The translations under genes and the position numbers were made by a program. This document shows positions 55,495 to 64,000 of a stretch of DNA of 64,000 nt, piece after piece. The stretch is from positions 204,711,934-204,775,933 of the forward strand of contig CP136063.1 in NCBI GenBank assembly GCA_032622095.1, in the 5' to 3' direction. Within the stretch, counting starts at the first letter, position 1, and each line of letters opens with the position of its first letter. A model generated the notes under the pieces. It had not been told where the DNA came from and ran no database searches. It was given only the letters and a program-made list of their open reading frames with translations. This DNA comes from Siphonodentalium dalli. Its lineage: Eukaryota > Mollusca > Scaphopoda > Gadilida > Siphonodentaliidae.

Positions 55495-56650
55495 TAAAGT
55501 GATGTGAAACACTCCGGTAGGGTGATCAAATAGAAATGGCGAAAATCTTGTTCAAATTAATTGTTTTACAAATATTATATGTACATTGACAACACACACC
55601 ATCATTTTTATATATTAATTAAATGCATTGACTGTCGATGACGAAATCGTTTTCGTTAGTTTAAGCCCCGGTTCCATATCCCCGATTTTCCACCCCAAAT
55701 GTTCCCGAATGACTCCCGAATCATAATTTTGCAAAAATCGTGGAGTAAGTTCGGGACGAGTCGGTACAGTGAATTTTTACCCCCGAACATGATCGGGGAT
55801 ATCGGTGCTATCGGGGTCGATTCAGGACGATTCTGGGCCCGCTCCCGACAGTTTTGAAATGTTCAAAACTATCGGGAACCAAGCCGAATCGCTCCCGATT
55901 TGTCAATAATCGGGAGAAATTCGGGAGCAATTCGGCACCTATTCGGGAGTAGTCGGCAGTATTCGGCAATATTCGGGTGGATATTCTGGAGTAGTCGGCA
56001 GTATTCGGTAGCTTATTCCCGAATTCGCCATGTGTGGCTGCTTTTATACTGAGATCCGGTGTATCTGCAAAATTCGGCATCGATTCGGGACGTTCGGCAG
56101 CAATTGAATACCAATTCGGTATTTATTCGGCATCAATTCGGTACCAGTTCGGCATTGATTCGGGATATTCGGCAACAAGTCGGTAGTAATCTGGGCAATT
56201 CGGCAGCTACTCGCACGAAATTTCGGTATCAGTTCGGGATAATTCTTTATCATTCGGAAGAAATTCGGAAGCATTCTGGAATACTCGGCAATGTTCGGGA
56301 CGATTAAATTTTGTCATCAGTTCGGCGGCTTTTGGAATAAAACTCGTCCAGAATTCTCTCGAATGCTGCCGATTTGGTCTGGTCCCGAATTGGTGCCGAA
56401 TATACTAATTCGGGACAGAAAATCGGGAATATGGAACCGGGGCATTATCGCCGATAGATGCGTCCCGAATCGAGTTGTAAATATTTACAATTGAGCATAG
56501 TTGAGACGATCGATGTTTTCTGTGGAGTGGTACGGTCGATTTGCTTGAGATTTTCGGCGATGTTAGTAGAATGTTACATTCCTCCAGTTGGCATAGCACC
56601 TGAATACTAACTTATCAGTTTTACGCACCCAAAACAGTACATAATATGTT
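55495..56650 (+). repeat. Dispersed repeat R-G, copy split by a Harbinger-type element
   Basis: Outer parts match 42085-42470. The left part ends CGTTAGTTTA and the right part starts TTATCGCCGAT; the empty copy reads GTTAGTTTATCGCCGAT. Confidence 0.85.
55664..56444. mobile_element. TTA-flanked (PIF/Harbinger-type) element made of an 11-bp degenerate repeat
   Basis: Ends AGCCCCGGTTCCATATCCCC and, reversed, TGCCCCGGTTCCATATTCCC are inverted repeats. TTA duplicates at 55661-55663 and 56445-56447, with the empty site at 42261-42263, fit PIF/Harbinger. The body is filled with ATTCGG(C/T/G)A-type phrases spaced mostly 11 bp apart (for example ATTCGGTATTT, ATTCGGCATCA, ATTCGGTACCA in a row near 56114-56147), in both orientations. 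No transposase frame; the long minus frames are products of the repeat. Confidence 0.85.
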
Positions 56651-57362
56651 GATATTATATCTTTTTCTTTGTATTCGAACGATCTCTTTATTATGTGTAA
56701 TATTTTATTCGCCGTCATCACTGTTTCATTTACGTGCAGGTCAAAGTTAAGATTGTCGTCGATATATACGCCAAGATCTTTCTCGTATATATGTTTACCT
56801 ATGAATCACATGCTTTGCTTGTGTATCTGTCATAAAATGTGTTTTGTTTGGGTTGATGTGTCCAAACTGCATGACGTGCATTTTCTCAGAGTTAAACTTC
56901 AGTTGCCAGTAGGTCAGTCATTAATATACATCAGAAATAGCACAGGCCCGAGGACGTTCCATTGAGGAACGCCACTGGTCACATCTGAATACTCGGAATG
57001 TGATCCGTTGACTACCAGTTGTTTTTCGGTCTTGCAAATGTGTTGATCCAATCTAGAATGTTGCCTTCTATTCCATATGACCTAAGTTTGAGAATGAGGC
57101 GGTTATGTGAGACGGAATTGAATGTCTTGCGGAAATCTAAATACACCGAGTCGATCGCTTCATCTGCATCTAGTTGCGAAGTTATATATCCTTCACATAT
57201 TCGAAGAGTTGAGTTTTAAGCCCCGCTTCGATCTAAATCCATGTTGACAATTACTAAAGTTATTTCTATCCTCCATGTATCGACTATAGCATCTCCGACG
57301 AAGGACTCGAGTAGTTTGAAGATTACGCACGTTGTATAGACTGATCGGCCGGTATATATAGT

Positions 57363-59325
57363 TGCTTGTGTCTGTTTATTTGTCGTATCATTGGGATGGA
57401 TCTCAACCGCCATGTGACTTTATTATGAATTCTTCTAAAGTTTGGTTCGGTTTTTGCTATTTTATCTGCCCAGACACATGTTGCCTTATTTCAATCATTA
57501 CGTGTCGCTGTTACATTATTTTAAAAGTTGGAAACCCAAATGTAATGCAAGTAAATGTCTTTGGGTATGAAATGCGTTATATCATTCAGCTGTGTCATTC
57601 CTCAGGTATTGGTCATTGGCGCTTCCACGACGTCGTTATAAATAATGACATGTACGATGAACATGCCCGAACACAGTGTGTGGTTTTGAGTGGTATGCCT
57701 AGTTACAGTTGCATTGTATCATTACAGATCCCATGAAATGCACGTGCTATATCAGCCACAACAATCGTATACGATGTATTCACAAAAACCTACATAGTTT
57801 CCTCTTACATTGCACATGTCGGATATTTGTTCTGTGTTTTTTGCCATAAAGTTAATGATAGAGAGCGTCTATAAAACGATTGAATGAATTTATAGTAATG
57901 CTTCATATTTTTTCACATCTTTCGTAATGTATGGTTGCATGGTAGTGGTACATGTTCGCCAGTTTGTTTAGTGTTATATCGTGATCGATTAGGTATTAAT
58001 TTGCGCCTTTGTGCATTTGGGAATGACATTGCATTTTCTCTCCATTTGGGTTAATTGGCTCCGATCAAACGCATCATGTATTGATCGATAGCTCTTCCTG
58101 TGGTAAGTAAGAATGATCAACACAAATATAGTATGAAGTATTAATTAAGCTTCCTTTGTCATACACAGACCAGCTCCGACGTAATTATTCCCTGACATAT
58201 GTCTCTGGAATGTATTACTACGGAGCAATGAGTTGTCACTGTTACGGGGATACGTGCGTTGCATCTTGATTCTGTATACATATACTCTTGCACAAGAAAT
58301 ACTCATAAATATCACGTATACTATTACTAGTATGTATAGTGTATCTCTTGCTAGCAATTCTGTAAATAGATTCCTGGCATAAAATAATAGATATGAATCG
58401 AGGACATCTCTCCGGAAAAGTTCTTTCAATAAATATCGATTTTATTAAACAGTTTTCTCACTTAATCCTGGGACAGATACTTGGCTATTATTAGAACAAA
58501 TCTCCCGAAAACGTTTGGAAGCTCACAATGCGTATACCGATAGGGGGAACTCTATATCTTGTTTGCACACTAAATAACTTGAAGAGATTTCACAGCGAAT
58601 AAAACTCGGCTGCATTCGAAATAAACCACATTATTATTATAAACAAATAATATACAAAATCTTCAGTTTTATCCGCATTGTATTCACACAAAAAAAGCTA
58701 TTTATAGTCTTGTAAATCAGGTTTTATTAAAATGATGTTGTTCTTTAATAGAACAAGTTTCCTTCGTCACAACGAGCCAGTTGTGTCGGTGAAGATACTT
58801 ATCAAGTGACCTGTTTCGAACGGGGTATAGTGTCCTCATATATAATACGGACTTTCAAAAACTGATTTTGGACTAAGAACCAGATATAAAATAATGCGTG
58901 GACCTTTCTGTTTCAAAAGAGGATATACGTCTCACTACTGTGTGATACTTTCCCGCCATGAATATAAAGTGTTATAGTATGTTGGTATTTGTCGTGCGAA
59001 GTTTGACGATCTCAATTATCAAGTAAACCTCACCAATATCTGTCCATATGCCTGTAATTGTATAGGGTGTTTGTTAACATGTCGTAGAGTCATATGACCT
59101 GAACATCTTCGCACCATTCCAGTATAGTTGCACTCACACATGCTTGCGCGCTATCACGTTGGTCGAAATTACGTCACATGACTCCGTACGCTGACCCCCT
59201 ACTTGATTCCATGTTGTGTAGAACCAAATTGAAACGAGCTATGCGATAATGTTGGAAATTGGGTTTCAATGCCCTTTTAATCTGCCAGTTTAATCGGTTG
59301 AGTGTAAATATAAATAATGGATGTT
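57363..59325. other. No gene recognised
   Basis: Frames at 57362-57736 and 58145-58429 have no family motif or splice logic. AT-rich intergenic sequence. Confidence 0.45.
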
Positions 59326-59444
59326 GATTTAGTTGCGTTCCATAGAGTATGGATGCAAGTTGATCTGACATGTTCGTGTGTCAAGCGTTCCACACAAAAT
59401 GTCAGACCAACTTGCATCCATACTCTATGGAACGCAAGCAAATC
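59326..59444. repeat. 119-bp palindrome
   Basis: Arms of about 45 bp: GTTCCATAGAGTATGGATGC pairs with GCATCCATACTCTATGGAAC, loop about 27 bp, very few mismatches. A recent inverted duplication or foldback MITE. Confidence 0.85.
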
Positions 59445-60767
59445 GATTTCCATTTCTTAAGTATATTTATTTTAGAACTGAATACATCGGAAAATCAATT
59501 TAAAGCTCAGAAAAATTGAAATATCGGAAATAAATATTTCAGGTTAACAGATTCCTGGCTCGGTTGAGATTGCTTCTGCATTAGGTGAGATAAAATGAAC
59601 CATGGACAAATTCAGCTTGAACTCCGTTGACATGCAGCTGATATGTTTCCGTTTGTCAGTATCAATATCGTATCAATATGACCATGGGTCCATGACTTAA
59701 AGAAAGTTCACAGGCCGGACCGATGAGTTATAACTGAGATGAGAACAAAGCTGGACCGGTCATTAGAAATCCGACGACCACGGAACACAATTATTTAAAG
59801 GAACTCAAGGCATTCGTTGCAGAAATATTCATATTTGTTCAAATTGCCATCAACCGAAGGAATATTAAAACATATATAGTTTTGCTCATATGCCAAACAT
59901 AATCAGCGCGTAAATAGTATATTGTCGTCAAGACGTACGATGCATGGTGTACGTAAACAAGAACCTTCTCGTGTTACAGAAGTTTTGCTTCTGTTTACAT
60001 AACACAGCGCAATTCTATTGGTTAATCACGCACAATTGATATAAACGCTCTTTATTGTTTCCATATAAGGAAAACAGTAACAAATAACGCTCTTTATGTT
60101 TACCATATCCGGATCTAAACAAAAGCCAGGTTCTGTTACGTTTTTTACCTTTGTTTACATAACAAATGAAAAACATTTGACAATAACATACTGTTTATGC
60201 CATATTTCTGATTGGTATAAGAACAAAGTGTGTCTATATTTTACTATTCTTTCTGTTTATGGCGGTTTTTGACGGAGCTGAATATTTTAACAGAATACCC
60301 ACAACAAACGCCGCCCGTATCTTTAAAGGAACGCCAGGCATTCGGTGCTCATATGAGTGCATTATCATAACAGTGGTTAAACCTTCATCCAGAACCTGAA
60401 AAATAGATATATACTTTGTTTCTTGTTTTTTTTTTCGTGGTCATTAATCCTCAAGGAACAAGGTGTTGCATATTGAAACAATAGCTGTTGCCGGTGTATT
60501 ATTGTTTCACCCACCACGCTCACTGCGAAAAGCATGCGAGCGCTTGCAAATAAAACGATCTATATATGCACGCAGGTCAACATTCGACAAAATCACAGCA
60601 TTGAAAAATAGTCCACACAACATAGCCACCCAACTAGATATTTTAAAACATTAGCAATTGGAGATGTTTCTACAATGGTTCGACATGCAAAATATCGTCA
60701 TTGAACAATTATTACCAACGCACGTAAGAACACAACCTATTTGTTTCTCCTCACGCTCTATTTTATA
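59445..60767. other. No gene recognised
   Basis: Two similar phrases, TTTAAAGGAACTCAAGGCAT (about 59796) and TTTAAAGGAACGCCAGGCAT (about 60322), and two copies of AACGCTCTTTAT (about 60043 and 60086) suggest fragments of dispersed repeats. A plus frame at 60463-60654 (HPPRSLRKACERLQIKRSIY) has no assignable family. Confidence 0.4.
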
Positions 60768-61215
60768 TTAAAGGTACTCAATCCGATCCGATGGTCCCCA
60801 TACCATCAGATTCCAACAAACTTCAGTTATCATGATGCAGAATCGATTAACTGCCATCAAATAATGCCAACCACTGTCAACTATGGTATACAATTTTCCC
60901 AAAACGTGTTATTTGTCAACATTTTGTTCAACGAAATTTGGCCGGATTGTCAAATATCTAACACCCAAAAGCCACTTGATTTTAGAGTTATCCATCTTCA
61001 TCCGCAATTTTGTCCGAGACCGTCTGCTTGACGAATATTTGCCAAGCCGCCAAAAATTACATATCTCAGGAAATAGCAATTTCAAAATTCGAAATCTGAT
61101 CAGTCTGAACTTTGGTGGGTAGATTCCTCGACTAGAATCAAATATTTTTTACCCCCGAAGCCAAAGAAATAGTAATTTATGTGCGTTTAATCGGATTATG
61201 CATCTTTAATAGCAT
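60768..61215 (+). repeat. ~480-bp dispersed repeat, copy 2
   Basis: Inverted relative to 21832-22315. Shares GTACTCAATCCGATCCGATGG, AACGTGTTATTTGTCAACAT, ATCCATCTTCATCCGCAATT and CCCCCGAAGCCAAAGAAATA. Confidence 0.75.
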
Positions 61216-62512
61216 GGTTTTAAAGAATTTCATGTTTTTTCAGGTGAACAGTTCGAATGCTTCGCGTTCCTTTGAACAAATCCTGTGCATGTTCATATCA
61301 AGACAGTGTAATATCTGCCATAAGCTAATTAGACGCGGTCAATGGCATTGATGAAGGATCAGTATAGATCATGTGACGTACATCATTTCCGTCCATGGTA
61401 ATTCCGATATTCTCAATGAATTTTTCCGTGGTGTTTACTCGCGTATAAGCCCGCTAAATATCAGAAAAGGAAACGCCATGGGCTAGAGCTCTTTGCAAAT
61501 CATAATTGCAGGTTATTGGCGCGGCGCGTTCGCGGGATTGCAGACCATACCACCGAGTGCCTCGGGGTCGGTGTTTCATTACATCTCATCGTATATCGTG
61601 AGATCTGGTGATGTGCGCGCGGCTTTAACGCACTGTTCTCTGTTATCGCTCGTGGTGCTCAAACAATGCAACGCTCCGTTTTGTGTGACGTTTATATGCG
61701 GCCGGGATCGGACTCATTAATGTCTCGTGCTTGTGTTGGTGTCCTTGAAATGATCGTGCGCAGTGTCGCGAGATAAAGGACAGAGGGGGCAACCACTCGT
61801 GTGGCCCTCCACCAAAGCGGGGAGGGTGTACTGGTAAGAAAGTACTATTTTATATAATCTTCATGAAATGGCAAGAACCAGGACTGTTGTTTTGTCCCTA
61901 TAGTTGACTGGGTGTCTGTATGTTTTAAAGAAGTTTTTGGTACAAACCACATCCGCTATGACGGTTTGGGTTCGCGTTGGAATGCGCACATCATTTGATG
62001 ACGTATTGCCCTAACGCATTCATAACAACAACGCCGCGTAATGTGTGATGTATACGGTATGAGACATATATAGGACTCTTTATTGTATTGTATGTCACTC
62101 AACTTATCATGCGTAGGGGATCGGAGCGGGGAAGTATAGTCAGGGAAGCTACCACTCCTTAATCCCCAACACTGGCGACACACTGGAAAGGAACTTCAAC
62201 ATATAAGGAAGTAATACAAGTAATATAACTTACTCGGTTTAATAAATCCTCATGTCAACCTCGAAACCATGCAACCATAGTTGTATTATATGAACTATAG
62301 CGGCATTCTTTACCTGGTAGCCAATTAGAGTACTACTGTAGGAGTTGAACAGACAAATATGTTCAACAAACAACAGCAGATTTACTGAAACGCTCTTTCA
62401 AAAATCAACGACAAATGAGTTATGTATAAGCAGTTTTGATTGGCTGGTTGCAAGGCTATGTGTAACGTGATTGGACAGCCACCTCTTACGCGTGACGTAA
62501 CATATATATAGA
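61216..62512. other. No gene supported; GC-richer island at 61440-61740
   Basis: 61493-61720 is an open frame with raised GC and CpG (GGCGCGGCGCGTTCGCGG). It could be a CpG-island-like promoter or an old exon, but shows no motif or splice pair that I can defend. Confidence 0.35.
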
Positions 62513-62644
62513 ATATGTAGCTAGTGTCGTCGCTTAAATAGTTTATGTCCATGAGGGGGATTTGAGCATCTAGAGCCGAGTCCAAAAGATGCCAAATCCC
62601 CCGAGCGGACATAAACAGTTTAAGCGACAACATTAGCTACATAT
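62513..62644. repeat. 132-bp palindrome
   Basis: ATATGTAGCTAGTGTCGTCG pairs with CGACAACATTAGCTACATAT; pairing continues through GTTTATGTCC and GAGGGGGATTTG. Foldback-type MITE. Confidence 0.8.
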
Positions 62645-63240
62645 GTTATTTATCCATCGCACAAAAATTGCCTTTTGTGAATGAAATATGTCATTTTCCT
62701 TAGTTTTACATTCGTTACTTCGATGACGCCCTTACATATATTAGGTCAAGCGAAGTAGTTAGCATTCATGACGTGCAAAAATCGGAGCGCAGCTTAGAGC
62801 GAAATAGTTCGTTTGGGTTTTTTTTTTAATAGTTGGAATTGTACTTTTGGTTTATAGATGTTTAGAGCCAAACACATATCCATTTACAAATTTTGTATCA
62901 ATTGCGGTGAATTATGGACGATAAAAACGTCCCAAAATCACAATGACGACATTTAGGTCGGTTGACGTCCCTAGTTACCTGCGCAATTTGCATATCCAAT
63001 TACGTCATGAAAGTAGTACTAACCTAATAAAGCTACGTTGACCTAATAAAGCTACATTGACGTAATAAATGTAACGTTTGTTAGGCAGGCGTTATGTAGG
63101 CAATAGACGTAGTGAGCGGTGGATAAATTGTGTTATTAACCCCGCGCCGGGTTAATATCGAGAATTATCAACACGGTCACGCCAATCAATTACTATGGGG
63201 TTCGCGGGAGAAAATTAATGATCCTATAATAAAGATAATT
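62645..63240. other. No gene recognised
   Basis: Contains a short tandem repeat: CCTAATAAAGCTACGTTGA followed by CCTAATAAAGCTACATTGA and a third partial unit (63023-63070). Otherwise nothing. Confidence 0.5.
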
Positions 63241-63369
63241 GTTAACTGTTCTGAGTAGCGTACGTTTTTTTCAGCTCGAGTGAGATGCAGAGGATTACTT
63301 TTACCAGGCGCTATCCTCGCATCTCACGAGAGTAGAAAAACTATATACGCTATACAAAGAACAGTTAAC
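63241..63369. repeat. 129-bp palindrome
   Basis: GTTAACTGTTCTGAGTAGCG pairs with CGCTATACAAAGAACAGTTAAC-type sequence; inner pairing GTGAGATGCAGAGGAT with ATCCTCGCATCTCAC. Foldback-type MITE. Confidence 0.8.
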
Positions 63370-63560
63370 TGTTGTTTTTATTATATTTTCTATACCAATT
63401 TGTTACGACCCTGACCACAATGAAGCACATGATTAGACATAACACTATCTTAAAGCTACAACATCACCAGCCATTTCTGTTAAAATAACGCGTAAGGATA
63501 CACCATGACGCAAAAATATGACGTCATGACGTAGTGCTGAGAGTAGGATAACATATTTTT

Positions 63561-63940
63561 TTTACCCTGTGCCAATGCATTCTCTTATATATGCGAGTCG
63601 ACCACAGGTCGCCTCGCATATATAAGAGAATGCATTGGCCTAACAATTTTTTACAATTTTAATAATTTTTTCTTGTATTCTTTAACAATTTTATAATTTC
63701 ACCCATACAGAGCCCCAGACAAACATGAGCAGACGACACTCTTCTATATGCTTCTATATATGTGTGGGGTTCCCTGCTGGGTAATGGATGTTTTTTTATT
63801 TTATGTCCTAAAAATTGTAAGAAACATTTATTTTTAAAAAATGATAAAAAATTGTTAGGCCAATGCATTCTCTTATATATGCGAGGCGACCTATGGGAGA
63901 CTCGCCTATATAAGAGAATGCATTGGCACACCGGGGTAAA
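63561..63940. mobile_element. MITE core related to 54983-55402
   Basis: TTTACCCTGTGCCAATGCAT on the left and ATGCATTGGCACACCGGGGTAAA on the right. Each end also contains its own hairpin around TATATATGCGAG. The core (CATGAGCAGACGACACTCTT, CCTAAAAATTGTAAGAAACA) is reversed relative to the other copy, so the core has inverted between its flanking palindromes or the two copies inserted in opposite orientation. The window's last 60 bp hold nothing recognised. Confidence 0.8.
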
Positions 63941-64000
63941 AAAAATAACACGTTCGGTCGTCTGGGAGTGGGGATTTATATTTTGACTTAAAAAGTTGAT

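Larger units (their letters stand above)
54527..57362 (-). pseudogene. LINE-C (CR1/Rex-like RT) remnant, cut by nested elements
   Basis: Reading the minus strand from 57362: RPISL, then LLESFVGDAIVD, then HGFRSKRGLKTQLFEYVKD, YLDFRKTFNSVSHNRL (motif A), then VTSGVP-x-x-VLGP and LMYIND (motif B region). Next comes an internal deletion that removes the YADD motif and joins FNSEKMHVMQFG. After a nested repeat, NGVCNPNLLKHSRSIE continues; then, after a nested MITE, RRATNMIPSL, the thumb, STRGHEYKLQKHCVKKDIRK and VITTWNNLPPQIVSAENLDA. Several stops and frameshifts are present. The order matches CR1/Rex-type LINE ORF2. Confidence 0.8.

Noticed and set aside
55808-56274. Two minus-strand frames rich in LPN and TADYSR phrases that look like a repeat protein.
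   Set aside because: They follow from the 11-bp degenerate repeat, which shifts frame every unit; no start or splice support.
61493-61720. GC-richer open frame considered as an exon.
   Set aside because: No family motif, no convincing acceptor or donor pair, and an ordinary amino-acid mix.

Overview
This is AT-rich, intron-bearing animal DNA, almost certainly from a lophotrochozoan and most likely a mollusc (perhaps a bivalve). The grounds are the spliced exon of a C2CD4-family gene, APE-type LINEs, tRNA-derived SINEs, many MITEs, and non-autonomous Helitron-like elements built like the 'pearl'/DINE-1 type (terminal hairpin, inner tandem modules, GACA microsatellite). Nothing prokaryotic is present. 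Species cannot be told from the sequence alone.

Only two stretches look like host genes. At 51001-53324 (+) are two exons of a C2CD4-like C2-domain protein: a 461-codon exon ending at a phase-0 donor and a likely 104-codon terminal exon. At 39948-40238 (+) is one exon of a SWIM-type zinc-finger gene, with a single-base frameshift, ending in a strong splice donor.

The rest is nested mobile DNA. (1) 1-4.7 kb: 3' end of LINE-A (+) with a Helitron inside it, a complete hAT element with 8-bp TSDs, and a LINE C-terminal pseudogene. (2) 5-14.7 kb: MITEs, GAT/GAC and GGTTCTTCG repeats, and 52-bp and ~150-bp tandem arrays. (3) 15-25.5 kb: seven further Helitron copies, two in paralogous sites whose empty versions are also in the window and five joined head to tail. 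(4) 26-31.9 kb: palindromes, paired X-box motifs, and a second LINE-A (-) with an ORF1-only retroelement in its 3'UTR. (5) 31857-39837: an 8-kb foldback element whose long inverted arms are made of tandem subunits. It holds a GAT/GAC microsatellite split by LINE-B, which has an open 1293-codon frame but lacks the RT core. (6) 42-50 kb: MITEs, a SINE, a LINE remnant, minisatellites. (7) 50.7-53.3 kb: the C2CD4 gene with a CArG-box palindrome upstream. (8) 54.5-64 kb: a LINE-C pseudogene (-) cut by a TA-flanked MITE and by a repeat that itself carries a TTA-flanked Harbinger-type element, then long hairpin elements.

Paralogous empty and filled sites in the same window date the nested insertions relative to one another and fix several element ends to the base. 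The most unusual items are the foldback element with its microsatellite-embedded, RT-deleted LINE, the end-to-end Helitron array, and the TTA-flanked element whose body is a degenerate 11-bp repeat.
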